The notes: generated by a model from the sequence alone, not told the origin. Positions 43,241 through 52,162 are shown, numbered from the stretch's first letter. The stretch: DNA of 64,000 nt from Streptomyces sp. 1222.5 (GCF_900105245.1 NZ_FNSZ01000001.1:2976001-3040000), one strand, 5' to 3'. Made by a program: numbers and translations.

Positions 43241-43633
43241 TCAGCAGTCCCGGAGCTCCGGCGACTGGTTGAGCAACTGGTTGCGCACCGAGGTGAAGCG
43301 GGCCAGCGTCTCGTCCACCGAGGCGTCCAGCGGGAACACCGCCACGCGGTGGCAGTTCTGGAAGGCCAGCCGCACACCGAAGTGCCGCTGCAGCGCGCCG
43401 CGTATGGCGTCACTCGCGAGCGCACGCAGCAGCTGTCCGCGTGCCTGCTCGTCCGGCGGGGGCGTCTGGTTGTCGGCGAAGGAGCCGCCGTCCACCTTCA
43501 GCTGGGTCACCAGGGAGCTGATCATCTCCCATGCGTAGGGCAGGGAGGTCCGGACGCAGTCGACGAATGCTGCTTCGTCGACCTCGCCTCGCTCGGCCTG
43601 TTCGAGTAGGGCCGGTGAGACGTCGAGCGACAT
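43241..43633 (-). CDS. SCO5389-family conserved actinobacterial protein
   Basis: A 130-residue cytoplasmic protein (MSLDVSPALLEQAERGEVDE) conserved across streptomycetes as the SCO5389 family, named from the S. coelicolor gene. The sequence is largely helical with a conserved DCVRTSLPYAWEMISSLV segment and a late RHFGVRLAFQNCHRVAVFPLD strand-helix. Two Cys are present, without a zinc-site spacing. No function is known. It is divergent from nucS with a 276-base gap, and I see no paired regulator. Confidence 0.85.
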   Translation of the reverse strand: MSLDVSPALLEQAERGEVDEAAFVDCVRTSLPYAWEMISSLVTQLKVDGGSFADNQTPPPDEQARGQLLRALASDAIRGALQRHFGVRLAFQNCHRVAVFPLDASVDETLARFTSVRNQLLNQSPELRDC

Positions 43634-43909
43634 GGGTTCTCCTCTCGCACCCCCGCGGAGCAGGGGTTGCCGGACAGATAAGGGAGTTCGCGATTTCGAA
43701 CACGCTCAGTACATGGCTCGCGACCTCCCGTTCACTACGGTAGGCAACGGTCGGTGACCACACCAGCAGATTGCGTATATCGAACGGTCCCGTTACGCCC
43801 ACAATCGGCCAGGGATGAACAAGAGTTTCCAGGGACAAATGGTGCGATCCCTGGGGAGCGGGACGGGCGGATCGCGCGCACCGACGGCCGTCGAGTAGCG
43901 TTGCCGACC

Positions 43910-44581
43910 ATGCGTCTCGTCATTGCCCGGTGCTCGGTCGACTATGCCGGCCGGCTCACCGCCCACCTGCCCTCGGCGCCCCGCCTGATCCTGGTCAAGG
44001 CGGACGGCAGCGTCTCCATCCACGCCGACGACCGGGCCTACAAGCCCCTCAACTGGATGTCGCCGCCCTGCACGCTGAAGGAGGGCACGGGCGACGAAGA
44101 GGGCGTGTGGACCGTCGTCAACAAGGCAGGCGAGAAACTGATCATCACGATGGAGGAGATCCTCCACGACTCCTCGCACGAACTGGGCGTGGACCCCGGT
44201 CTGATCAAGGACGGTGTGGAGGCGCACCTCCAGGAACTGCTCGCCGACCGCATCGAGACGCTGGGCGACGGCTACTCGCTGATCCGCCGCGAGTACATGA
44301 CGGCGATCGGCCCGGTGGACATCCTCTGCCGGGACGCCGACGGCGGGACCGTCGCCGTGGAGATCAAGCGGCGCGGCGAGATCGACGGCGTGGAGCAACT
44401 CACCCGCTATCTGGAGCTGTTGAACCGCGATCCCCACCTGGCCCCGGTCCGCGGCGTCTTCGCCGCGCAGGAGATCAAGCCCCAGGCCCGCGTCCTCGCC
44501 ACGGACCGGGGCATCAACTGCCAGATCCTCGACTACGACGCCCTGCGCGGCATCGAGGACGACAAGCTCCGCCTGTTCTGA
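43910..44581 (+). CDS. nucS: Mismatch-specific endonuclease NucS/EndoMS
   Basis: A 223-residue enzyme. I chose the ATG for [20 protein letters not shown], matching the usual short N-terminus; upstream sequence in frame is not conserved in type. The C-terminal nuclease domain has the PD-(D/E)xK-type catalytic set Asp137 (GPVDILC), Glu151 and Lys153 (VAVEIKRR), and the conserved [11 protein letters not shown] lead. NucS cleaves both strands at G-T and G-G mismatches and replaces MutS-MutL repair in actinobacteria. Its C-terminal residues (DDKLRLF) are a beta-clamp binding tail. Confidence 0.95.
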   Translation: MRLVIARCSVDYAGRLTAHLPSAPRLILVKADGSVSIHADDRAYKPLNWMSPPCTLKEGTGDEEGVWTVVNKAGEKLIITMEEILHDSSHELGVDPGLIKDGVEAHLQELLADRIETLGDGYSLIRREYMTAIGPVDILCRDADGGTVAVEIKRRGEIDGVEQLTRYLELLNRDPHLAPVRGVFAAQEIKPQARVLATDRGINCQILDYDALRGIEDDKLRLF

Positions 44582-44596
44582 CGGCGTGCGGCGGTG

Positions 44597-44619
44597 GCGC
44601 CGGGGGGATGCCCCGGCGC
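44597..44619. terminator. Hairpin between nucS and the large ATPase gene
   Basis: GCGCCGGGG and CCCCGGCGC form a 9-bp stem around GGATG, 15 bases after the nucS stop and touching the last base of the convergent ATPase stop. It is a bidirectional terminator candidate. Confidence 0.65.
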
Positions 44620-47069
44620 TACATCAGCCCGCCGAAGAAGAGGTCCGGCGCCTCCCCGTCGGCGTCCCGCGCCGCGTTCTCCGGGCTGCCCGACGTCGCC
44701 GGTCCGCCCGCAGTGTCCGTGGTGGACGGGGTCGTCGAGCCCGTCGGGGTCGGCGACCCCGACGGCGTGCCGGAGGACGGCGGCGTCGAGGAGGGCGTGC
44801 CCGTGGGCGACGTCCTCGTCGGGTGCGGCGTGGACGGCTTCGTCGTCCGGGACCTGGACGGCGTGGGAGACGTGTGTCCGCCGCCCGTCCCCCTGGTCCG
44901 GCTCGGGCCGGCGGAGGGTTCCGCCGGAACCGGCGGTGCCGGGTCGTCCGTCGTGCCGTAGGTGCCGTCCGGCCCCGGCGAGGTCGGCCGGCCGGTGGGC
45001 GTGCCGGTGCCGTGGGTGGTGCCGGTGTCGTCCGTGGGGCCGGCGTCCAGGCTGCCGTCGTCCACGTCCTGACTCGCCGACGGGTTGACGTCGACCTTGC
45101 CGGCCGGGTTGTCGCCCGCGTTCTCGTGGGACGTCATGCCGAGGGTGACGACGGTGCCGAGCACGGCGGCGAGCAGCGCCGCGGAGCCCGCCGCCACCAG
45201 GTTGCGCCGGGCCAGCCGCCGGACGCCGCCGAACGGCTTGCCGTCCGGGGGACGGCGGGTGACCAGGGGATCCACGACGGTGGTGTACGGCGGTGGCGCC
45301 GACTCCTCGTGCCGTACCTCCGGCACCTCCTCGCCCGCCGTCGCCGCCGCTCCGGGTGTCTCGCCCGCGAGGTCGGCGACCAGCGCCAGCGCACGCCGGC
45401 CGGCGACGGCGCCCCGCTTGTCGGCGAGTGCCGCGCGCAGTCCGCCGGAGGCCTCCAGTTCGGCGCGCGCCCGGTCGAGCCGGCCCTCGCAGAGCGCGAG
45501 GACACCCAACTCGTGGTGGAAATAGGCTTGTTCGGACACCTCGCCGGACGCCCGGGCGGCTTCCGCGCCGGAGCGCAGCGCCCTGTCCCAGGCGTTCCAG
45601 TGGAGTCCGGCGGCGAAGGCGGGCGCGGCCGTGCGGGCGAGCCGTACCGCACAGGCCTCCTCGCCCTCGACGGGCGGGACCGTCTGCGGCACCGCGGCGG
45701 CGAGCGCGGCGAGCACCGCGTCGGCCTCCGCGCAGACCCGCTCGGGGGTGACCGAGGGGTGCCCGGCCCACCAGGCGTAGTGCTGGGCGGCGGTGAGTGC
45801 CTGCGCCGGAGCGTCGTCGGCGTACCCGGCGGCCTCCAGCTGGGTCCGCACGCCCGCGGCGAGCCGGTAGCGGACGCCGACCGGGGAGACCAGTCCGCAG
45901 CCCGCGAGCTCCCCGAGGGCGGCGTCGGCGTGGGTGTCGCCGACGAGGGCCGGCAGATGGGCCTGGTGGGGCACCTCGCCGCCGAGGGCGACCGCGAGGC
46001 GCAGGGTGGCGCGGGCGGAGGCGCTGAGCCGGGAGGCGAGCAGCGGGGCGGGGGCGGCGGCCTCGCCGAGGGAGGGCAGCGGCACGTCCTCCGAAGGAGC
46101 GGCGACCGGGTCCGCGGGGGCGTCGGCCGGCCGGCGCACGTCCTCGAAGACGCCGTACTCGTCCACCGCGCCGGCGCTGGCCCGCAGCTGGTCGTGCTGC
46201 CGCAGGAGGGCGCCGGCCTGCACGAACCTCAGGGGCAGCCCCTCGGACTCGAACCAGAGGTCGCCGGCCCAGTTGGCCTCCTCCTCGGTGAGGACCCGGC
46301 CGACGGCCCGCTCCAGGATCTCCACGCCGGCGGCACGGTCGAGACCGCCGAGGAAGACCTCCTCGACCTCCGACTCGGGAGAGGGCGGGGGCACGTCCGG
46401 GGTGGCACCCAGCAAAAACGCGCACTCGGGAGTGGCGTCGAGCAGCTCGTCCAGGGCGGTGCCGCCGAACTCGATGTCGTCGAGGACGACGACCGCGCCG
46501 ATCTCCCGCAGGAGGGCGAGCAGTTCGTCCTGTTCCGGGCGGTACCCGGGGGCGTCGTGGACGGCGTGGAAGAGATCGAGCATGACCTCGGCGGCCGAGC
46601 GGTGGAAGCCGCTGAGCCGGACCACCCCGTCGGGTGCGAGGTCCACGCAGTCCTCGGCGACCAGGTCGAGGAGGGCGGTGCGGCCGGAGCCGCCAGGGCC
46701 GGTCAGCCGTACGTTCCGGCCGCGGGCCAGCAGGCGGACCAGGCGCTCGCGTTCGTCCTGCCGTTCCAGCAGGGAGTGGGCGGGCCGCACGGGTCCGGCC
46801 GGTACCGGCGGGCGGGCGGCGTGCTCGGCGTCGGCGCGCTCGGCGGCGGTGCGCTTACGGGGAACGGCGGGGCGCTCGGCGGGCGGGCAGGGCTCTATCT
46901 CGCTGCCGTCGACCGGGTTGACGGTCAGCAGCAGGTCACCGGAGACGAGTCGCACCGTGCGGGCGAGCGCGGGCGTGTTCGGGACGAAGTCGGAGGTGAG
47001 GGAGTCCCGGGGCGGGCGGCGGCTGTACGCCTGGCCGTGCTCCTCGGGTCCCGGGGTGTTCGGGTCCAT
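44619..47069 (-). CDS. Membrane-anchored P-loop ATPase with exported P/S/T-rich tail
   Basis: An 816-residue protein; I chose the ATG for MDPNTPGPEEHGQAYS. Residues ~100-345 form an NTPase module: P-loop GPGGSGRT (124-131), Walker-B-like VVVLDDIEF, and helices resembling STAND/NB-ARC-type ATPases. Helical repeat-like sequence follows to ~620. A single hydrophobic helix (LVAAGSAALLAAVLGTVVTLGM, ~626-646) precedes a 169-residue Pro/Ser/Thr/Gly-rich tail predicted outside the membrane. The gene neighbours STAS and nucS genes. A signalling or stress-sensing STAND-like protein is plausible. No known name fits. Confidence 0.85.
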   Translation of the reverse strand: MDPNTPGPEEHGQAYSRRPPRDSLTSDFVPNTPALARTVRLVSGDLLLTVNPVDGSEIEPCPPAERPAVPRKRTAAERADAEHAARPPVPAGPVRPAHSLLERQDERERLVRLLARGRNVRLTGPGGSGRTALLDLVAEDCVDLAPDGVVRLSGFHRSAAEVMLDLFHAVHDAPGYRPEQDELLALLREIGAVVVLDDIEFGGTALDELLDATPECAFLLGATPDVPPPSPESEVEEVFLGGLDRAAGVEILERAVGRVLTEEEANWAGDLWFESEGLPLRFVQAGALLRQHDQLRASAGAVDEYGVFEDVRRPADAPADPVAAPSEDVPLPSLGEAAAPAPLLASRLSASARATLRLAVALGGEVPHQAHLPALVGDTHADAALGELAGCGLVSPVGVRYRLAAGVRTQLEAAGYADDAPAQALTAAQHYAWWAGHPSVTPERVCAEADAVLAALAAAVPQTVPPVEGEEACAVRLARTAAPAFAAGLHWNAWDRALRSGAEAARASGEVSEQAYFHHELGVLALCEGRLDRARAELEASGGLRAALADKRGAVAGRRALALVADLAGETPGAAATAGEEVPEVRHEESAPPPYTTVVDPLVTRRPPDGKPFGGVRRLARRNLVAAGSAALLAAVLGTVVTLGMTSHENAGDNPAGKVDVNPSASQDVDDGSLDAGPTDDTGTTHGTGTPTGRPTSPGPDGTYGTTDDPAPPVPAEPSAGPSRTRGTGGGHTSPTPSRSRTTKPSTPHPTRTSPTGTPSSTPPSSGTPSGSPTPTGSTTPSTTDTAGGPATSGSPENAARDADGEAPDLFFGGLM

Positions 47070-47341
47070 GGGTTCCTGCCCCCCAAAAAGCGTCGTGTGG
47101 CCGTGATCCGGCCCCTCCCGGCCTGGTCGCACACGGCGCTGTCGCTTCTGGTCCGGGCCCGCTCGGTAGAGGGTTGCGAGGCGGCGGGCGACCGAACCCT
47201 AAACCTTCGCTCAGTATCTCCGACAGGGTGGGGTGCCGTGCGGTCCGAGACGTCACGGTCTCATGAGGATTGCCCGCGACGCGCCCTTGGGCGGCTGCGC
47301 CCGGGTCTCCCCCGACGCCCGGTTCGCACCCGATCGAGGCG

Positions 47342-47665
47342 TTACACCCGGGGCAGCGACTCGACTCCGATGCCGCCCTCGATGGCGAGGATGCGGTGCA
47401 GCCGCGTGGCCACCAGCAGGCGCTGCATCTGCGGCGGCACGCCGCGCAGCACCAGACGGCGGCCGCAGCGGCCGGCCCGCCGGTGGGCGCCCATGATCAC
47501 ACCGAGGCCGGTGGCGTCCCAGGAGTCCAGTTCGGACAGGTCGAGCACCAGGTCACCGACCCCGTCGTCGACGGCCGAGTGGAGGGCCGTACGGGCGTCC
47601 GCCGCGCTGCGTACGTCAAGGCGGCCCCCGACGGCCAGCTCGGCGTCGTCGCCCCTGATGTACAT
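47342..47665 (-). CDS. STAS-domain anti-sigma factor antagonist
   Basis: A 107-residue single STAS domain (MYIRGDDAELAVGGRLDVRSA). The region DLVLDLSELDSWDATGLGVIMGAHRRA contains the phosphorylation site region; the usual Asp-Ser is Asp-Ala-Thr, so the phosphoacceptor would be Thr rather than Ser. Such proteins bind anti-sigma kinases and release SigB/F-type sigma factors. No kinase or sigma gene is in the window. The gene precedes the large ATPase gene on the same strand by 272 bases and has a palindrome 109 bases upstream. Confidence 0.9.
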   Translation of the reverse strand: MYIRGDDAELAVGGRLDVRSAADARTALHSAVDDGVGDLVLDLSELDSWDATGLGVIMGAHRRAGRCGRRLVLRGVPPQMQRLLVATRLHRILAIEGGIGVESLPRV

Positions 47666-47773
47666 ATGCGCTCCCCGTTGAGTGCGGTTGGCGTTCTCCG
47701 TGACGGTGCATTGCAACGTCTGACTGTGTGAGTGGCGGTGCGGTTGCTGCTTGTAAGCGAACCGATACCGAAT

Positions 47774-47789
47774 TCACCCTCGAGGGTGA
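47774..47789. repeat. 16-bp palindrome TCACCCTCGAGGGTGA
   Basis: A perfect palindrome between the 3-hydroxybutyryl-CoA dehydrogenase stop and the STAS start, both on the minus strand. It could terminate the first gene or control the second. Confidence 0.5.
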
Positions 47790-47878
47790 TGGCTCCCGGG
47801 GTGAATGTCCGTCGTATACACGTACGGGGACCCCGGTGCGCCGTACCGATGGGTCCCGGTCCGGCGCACCGCGGATTC

Positions 47879-48727
47879 TCAGTACGTGTAGAAGCCCTGC
47901 CCGCTCTTGCGGCCGATGTCACCGGCGTCCACCATCCGGCGCATCAGCTCCGGCGGGGCGAACTTCTCGTCCTGGGACTCGGTGTAGATGTTGCCGGTGG
48001 CGTGCAGCAGGATGTCCACGCCGGTGAGGTCGGCGGTGGCGAGCGGCCCCATCGCGTGGCCGAAGCCGAGCTTGCAGGCGAGGTCGATGTCCTCGGCGGT
48101 CGCGACACCCGACTCGTAGAGCTTGGTGGCCTCGACGACGAGGGCGGAGATCAGCCGGGTGGTGACGAAGCCGGCGACGTCACGGTTGACGACGATGCAG
48201 GTCTTGCCGACGGACTCGGCGAACTCCCGCGCGGTGGCGAGGGTTTCGTCGCTGGTCTTGTAGCCGCGGACGAGCTCGACGAGCTGCATCATCGGCACCG
48301 GCGAGAAGAAGTGCACGCCGACCACCCGCTCGGGGTGCTCGGTGGCCGCCGCGATCTTGGTGATCGGGATGGCGGAGGTGTTGGAGGCGAGCACGGCGTC
48401 CGGGCGCACGATCTTGTCGAGCGCGCGGAAGATGTCGTGCTTGACCTCCAGCTTCTCGAAGACGGCCTCGACGACGATGTCGACGTCGGCGGCGGCGTCC
48501 AGGTCGGTGGTCGGCGTGATGCGGGCCAGGGCCGCCTCGGCGTCCTGCGCGGCGAGCTTGCCCTTGCTCACGAACTTGTCGTACGAGGCCTTGATGCCGT
48601 CGGTGCCTCGCGTCAGCGCCTCGTCGGTGACGTCACGCAGCACGACCTCCCAGCCCGCCTGCGCGGCGACCTGAGCGATACCCGATCCCATGAGACCGGC
48701 CCCGATGACAGCGAGCTTGCGTGCCAC
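47879..48727 (-). CDS. 3-hydroxybutyryl-CoA dehydrogenase
   Basis: A 282-residue NAD(P)-dependent enzyme. The GTG chosen begins MARKLAVIGAGLMGSGIAQV, placing the dinucleotide-binding motif GAGLMGSG at residues 9-16, and follows GAGGAGTCGTCA. Catalytic-region landmarks are NTSAIPITKIA, GVHFFSPVPMMQLVELV (catalytic His in VHFF) and GKSGQGFYTY at the C-terminus. It interconverts acetoacetyl-CoA and 3-hydroxybutyryl-CoA and can serve crotonyl-CoA/ethylmalonyl-CoA carbon flow or PHB-type metabolism. The thiolase at 29896-31095 could supply its substrate. Confidence 0.94.
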   Translation of the reverse strand: MARKLAVIGAGLMGSGIAQVAAQAGWEVVLRDVTDEALTRGTDGIKASYDKFVSKGKLAAQDAEAALARITPTTDLDAAADVDIVVEAVFEKLEVKHDIFRALDKIVRPDAVLASNTSAIPITKIAAATEHPERVVGVHFFSPVPMMQLVELVRGYKTSDETLATAREFAESVGKTCIVVNRDVAGFVTTRLISALVVEATKLYESGVATAEDIDLACKLGFGHAMGPLATADLTGVDILLHATGNIYTESQDEKFAPPELMRRMVDAGDIGRKSGQGFYTY

Positions 48728-48962
48728 TGACGACTCCTCGAACCCTGTTGACTTCTGCCTCTCGGCGGACCCTAGCGCTCGAGCGACGACTTGAGGACGG
48801 TAAGTAATGCGTGTCACTGTCTCAGGGGGTGAGACCCCGGTCACGTCAGATTTGCCGGACATGGCGATCCTCCCGCCGGCCCGCACGGAAGGATGCGCGC
48901 CGGGGCGGCCGGGGCGGTAATTCCGGGCGGGTCGGCACCGGTTGGCAACCCCGGCGGAACGC

Positions 48963-49604
48963 TCAGCCGGCCCGCCGGACGGCGTAGCCGAGCACCTTCT
49001 CGCTCAACAGGTCCTCGATGTCGTCGAGCAGGACGAGCACTTCTCGTGACACTTCGACCGGTTTGCGCCCCGCCAGCATCTCCCGGCCGATGGTGACGAA
49101 GACCGCCTGATGGATCCAGCAGATCTGACCGGCCATCAGGCCGGGCAGCGGGTCGCCGTCGGCGGCGCCGGTCTCCTCGCGCAGGGCCGTCGCCAGGGTG
49201 TCGTGGATCTCCTGCTGAAGGCTCCACAGCCGGGAGCGCAGCGGCGGCGCCTCGTGGATGACGCGCATGAAGCGGTCGTACCCCTCCAGCAGACCCACTC
49301 TCGGCGAGACGGCCTCGACCTCCGCGCGCAGTTCGCGCAGGACGGCGCGGGCGGCGGACTCGCCCGCGTCCCGGCCGCGGACCCAGCGCGCGAGCCGGTC
49401 GGTCATGCCGGCCGAGCGGTCGAAGAAGAGGTCCTCCTTGGCGGGGAAGTAGTTGTAGACGGTGTTGACGGAGACGTTGGCGGCCTCGGCGATCTCCGCG
49501 ACCGTCACCGCCTCGAACCCGCGCTCCAGGAACAGGCCCGTGGCGACATCCGAGATGTACTGCCTGGTCTGCCGCTTCTTGCGCTCCCTGAGCCCCTCTG
49601 CCAT
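48963..49604 (-). CDS. TetR-family regulator divergent from an ABC exporter
   Basis: A 213-residue TetR regulator (MAEGLRERKKRQTRQYIS) with helix-turn-helix VTVAEIAEAANVSVNTVYNY at about residues 34-53 followed by FPAKEDLFF. The C-terminal ligand domain is helical with several Trp and Met. It is divergent from a DrrAB-type exporter across 79 bases that hold the candidate operator repeats. Such regulators typically repress the adjacent pump and are released by its drug substrate. Confidence 0.92.
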   Translation of the reverse strand: MAEGLRERKKRQTRQYISDVATGLFLERGFEAVTVAEIAEAANVSVNTVYNYFPAKEDLFFDRSAGMTDRLARWVRGRDAGESAARAVLRELRAEVEAVSPRVGLLEGYDRFMRVIHEAPPLRSRLWSLQQEIHDTLATALREETGAADGDPLPGLMAGQICWIHQAVFVTIGREMLAGRKPVEVSREVLVLLDDIEDLLSEKVLGYAVRRAG

Positions 49605-49632
49605 GTCCGCATCCTAACTTCGCTGCACCCTC

Positions 49633-49661
49633 TGAAAACTTGGAGTCGTTGCAAATTTTCA
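49633..49661. promoter_or_regulatory. Candidate operator between TetR and exporter genes
   Basis: TGAAAA (49633-49638) and TTTTCA (49656-49661) are inverted with a 17-base spacer that includes the small palindrome TTGCAA (49649-49654). The AT-rich patch sits midway between the divergent start codons. Weak but well placed. Confidence 0.35.
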
Positions 49662-49683
49662 CTGACTCTGTTTTTCTGGGCGC

Positions 49684-50469
49684 ATGGCAACAGTCATCAG
49701 TGCGGCGGGCCTCGCCCGCACCTTCCGGACGAAGGCCGGGCCCGTGGAGGCCGTCCGATGCGTCGACCTCGCCGTGCGGGAGGGCGAGATCCTCGGCCTC
49801 CTCGGCCCCAACGGCGCCGGCAAGACGACCACCCTGCGGATGCTCACCACCCTGCTGAAGCCGACCGGCGGCGCGGCCTGCGTGGCCGGTCACGACCTGG
49901 CCGGCGACCCGGCCGGGGTGCGCCGGGTGAGCGGCTACGTCGCCCAGTCGGGCGGCGTCGATCCGCAGATCACCGTGCGGGAGGAACTGGTCACCCAGGG
50001 CCGGATGTACCGGCTGTCCAGGGCGGACGCGGTCGGGCGGGCGGCGGAACTGGCCCGGGAACTGGACCTCGTGGCGTTCCTCGACCGGCGGACCGGCGCG
50101 CTCTCGGGCGGCCAGCGGCGCCGTCTCGACATCGCCATGGCGCTCACCCACCGCCCGAAGGTGCTCTTCCTCGACGAGCCGACCACCGGGCTCGACCCCG
50201 GCAGCCGCGCCGACCTGTGGGACCTGGTCCGGCGGCTGCGCGACCGGTACGGCACCACCGTCTTCCTGACCACCCACTACCTGGACGAGGCCGACGCCCT
50301 CACCGACCGCCTGGTGATCGTCGACCACGGGGTCGTGGCCGCCGAGGGCACACCGGCCGCGCTGAAACGCCGGTACGGCGGCTCGCCGGACGCCACCCTC
50401 CAGGACACCTTCCTCGCCGTCACCGGTCGCGGCCCCGAGCCGGCCGGCGCCGACCCCGTCACCGTATGA
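49684..50469 (+). CDS. DrrA-type ABC transporter ATP-binding protein
   Basis: A 261-residue ATPase (MATVISAAGLARTFRTKAGP). Walker A is GPNGAGKT (in LGLLGPNGAGKTTT), the signature is LSGGQRRRLDIAMAL and Walker B is VLFLDEPTTGLDPGS, followed by the H-loop LTTHYLDEAD. This is the DrrA/daunorubicin-resistance class that works with a single permease to export hydrophobic drugs. It overlaps the permease gene by four bases (ATGA) and is divergent from a TetR regulator. Confidence 0.94.
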   Translation: MATVISAAGLARTFRTKAGPVEAVRCVDLAVREGEILGLLGPNGAGKTTTLRMLTTLLKPTGGAACVAGHDLAGDPAGVRRVSGYVAQSGGVDPQITVREELVTQGRMYRLSRADAVGRAAELARELDLVAFLDRRTGALSGGQRRRLDIAMALTHRPKVLFLDEPTTGLDPGSRADLWDLVRRLRDRYGTTVFLTTHYLDEADALTDRLVIVDHGVVAAEGTPAALKRRYGGSPDATLQDTFLAVTGRGPEPAGADPVTV

Positions 50470-51245
50470 ACCCCCGAGCCGGACAGGACCCCGGAATGCT
50501 CCTCCACGACACGGCCCTCATCTACGGCCGGTACGTCCGCCAGTCCCTGCGCTCCCGTTTCGCCCTGCTCTTCGGCCTGCTGACGCCGCTGCTGTACCTG
50601 CTCTTCTTCGGACCGCTGCTCACGGGCCTGCCGTTGGGCGGCGAGGGCAGCTCCTGGCAGGTGCTCGTACCCGGCCTGCTGCTCCAACTCGGTCTCTTCG
50701 GCGCCCTGTTCGCGGGGTTCACGGTGATCATCGAGAACGGCCAGGGGGTTGTGGAGAGGATGCGGGTGACCCCGGTCAGCCGTCTCGCCCTGCTCCTCGG
50801 CCGGGTGCTGCGCGACGCCTCCGTCTTCGTGCTCCAGGCGGTGCTGCTGGTGCTGGCCGCGCTGGTGATGGGCCTGCGCGCGCCGCTCGCGGGCATCCTG
50901 ATCGGCTTCGCCTTCGTCGCGCTGCTCACGCTCGCGCTGGCCTCGCTGTCGTACGCGCTGGGGATGACGGTCCGCACCCCGCAGGAGTTCGGCCCGCTGA
51001 TCAACGCGGTGTCGATGCCGTCGATGCTGCTGTCCGGCCTGATGCTCCCGATGACGCTCGCGCCGGCCTGGCTGGACGTGCTCTCGCACTTCGTGCCGTT
51101 CCGCTATCTGGTCGACGCGGTGCGCGACGCGTACACCGGGCACTACACGAGCGCGCACATGCTGTACGGCGTCCTGGTCGCGGTCGGGTTCGCGGCAGCC
51201 GCAGTGACGGTGGGCACACGGGTGTTCCGGACGGCCGGGGCGTAA
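50466..51245 (+). CDS. DrrB-type ABC-2 permease
   Basis: A 259-residue membrane protein. I chose the ATG overlapping the ATPase stop, giving MNPRAGQDPGMLLHDTALIY. Six hydrophobic segments follow, including FGLLTPLLYLLFFGPLL, LLLQLGLFGALFAGFTVI and LLLVLAALVMGLRAPLAG. The motif VERMRVTPVSRLALLLGRVLRD and the late MPSMLLSGLMLPMTLAPAWL segment are typical of daunorubicin-type exporters. With the preceding ATPase it forms a two-gene efflux pump whose natural substrate is unknown. Confidence 0.94.
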   Translation: MNPRAGQDPGMLLHDTALIYGRYVRQSLRSRFALLFGLLTPLLYLLFFGPLLTGLPLGGEGSSWQVLVPGLLLQLGLFGALFAGFTVIIENGQGVVERMRVTPVSRLALLLGRVLRDASVFVLQAVLLVLAALVMGLRAPLAGILIGFAFVALLTLALASLSYALGMTVRTPQEFGPLINAVSMPSMLLSGLMLPMTLAPAWLDVLSHFVPFRYLVDAVRDAYTGHYTSAHMLYGVLVAVGFAAAAVTVGTRVFRTAGA

Positions 51246-51258
51246 CTACGCTGGTCAC

Positions 51259-51831
51259 ATGGTCAATCTGACGCGCATCTACACCAGGACCGGCGACAAG
51301 GGCACCACCAACCTCGGCGACATGAGCCGGGTGCCCAAGACGGACCTCAGGATCTCGGCGTACGCGGACGCCAACGAGGCCAACGCGGTGATCGGCACCG
51401 CGATCGCGCTGGGCGGCCTCGACGAGGAGGTCGTCGCGGTCCTCACCCGCGTCCAGAACGACCTGTTCGACGTGGGCGCGGATCTGTCCACGCCGGTAGT
51501 GGAGAACCCGGAGTTCCCGCCGCTGCGGGTGGAGCAGTTCTACATCGACAAGCTGGAGGCGGACTGCGACCGCTTCAACGAGCGGCTGGAGAAGCTGCGG
51601 TCCTTCATCCTGCCAGGCGGCACGCCGGGCGCGGCCCTGCTGCACCAGGCGTGCACGGTGGTCCGCCGGGCCGAGCGCGCCACCTGGGCGGCGATGGAGG
51701 CCCACGGCGACACCATGAACCCGCTGACCGCGACCTACCTCAACCGCCTCTCCGACCTCCTGTTCATCCTGGCCCGCGCGGCCAACGGCGAACTCGGCGA
51801 CGTGCTGTGGGTCCCGGGCGGCGAACGCTGA
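51259..51831 (+). CDS. PduO-type cob(I)alamin adenosyltransferase
   Basis: A 190-residue enzyme (MVNLTRIYTRTGDKGTTNLGD) with the PduO ATP-binding motif TRTGDKGTT at residues 8-16. The helical bundle includes LRSFILPGGTPGAALLHQACTVVRRAER, which carries the conserved Arg of the active site. It converts cob(I)alamin and ATP into adenosylcobalamin, the cofactor needed by IcmA-type mutases and served by MeaB. It starts 13 bases after the exporter permease stop and may be cotranscribed with it. It ends at a convergent terminator. Confidence 0.94.
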   Translation: MVNLTRIYTRTGDKGTTNLGDMSRVPKTDLRISAYADANEANAVIGTAIALGGLDEEVVAVLTRVQNDLFDVGADLSTPVVENPEFPPLRVEQFYIDKLEADCDRFNERLEKLRSFILPGGTPGAALLHQACTVVRRAERATWAAMEAHGDTMNPLTATYLNRLSDLLFILARAANGELGDVLWVPGGER

Positions 51832-51892
51832 AACGGCCCGACGGGCGGTAGGCCCGGGCCGCACCGGGCGCCACAGGGCTTCGTCCGGGGTG

Positions 51893-51924
51893 GGCCGTGC
51901 CGGGGGCGACTCCCCGGCACGGCC
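51893..51924. terminator. Bidirectional hairpin terminator
   Basis: GGCCGTGCCGGGG and CCCCGGCACGGCC form a perfect 13-bp stem with a 6-base loop, midway between the convergent adenosyltransferase and lipoprotein genes. Confidence 0.85.
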
Positions 51925-51952
51925 GTCGGTCCGTACGCGGGTGGGCCCGGGT

Positions 51953-52162
51953 TCAGCGGTCCGCGGTGCTCGTCGCGTCCCGGTCGGCGGCGGCCGCCGC
52001 GGACTCGGCCGCGTCGACCTTCTTCTTCATGTCCGCGTAGCCCGAGGGCGCGCCGGTGGGCGTCGGGTCCGGGGACGCACCGTCCTTGTGGGTACAGCCC
52101 GCCGTGAGCGTCACGAGCAGGACCGCCGTCGTGACGGCGGGCAGTCGCCGCCGGGCCCGCAT
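51953..52162 (-). CDS. Small putative lipoprotein
   Basis: A 69-residue product with a basic N-terminus (MRARRRLPAVTTA), hydrophobic core (VLLVTLTAGC) and Cys at about residue 22 in a TAGC lipobox-like context, followed by an Asp/Pro-rich and Ala-rich mature part (KKKVDAAESAAAAADRDATSTADR). The start overlaps the stop of the upstream exported gene by one base, so the pair is coupled. The function is unknown. The mature part is small and mostly helical or disordered. Confidence 0.75.
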   Translation of the reverse strand: MRARRRLPAVTTAVLLVTLTAGCTHKDGASPDPTPTGAPSGYADMKKKVDAAESAAAAADRDATSTADR

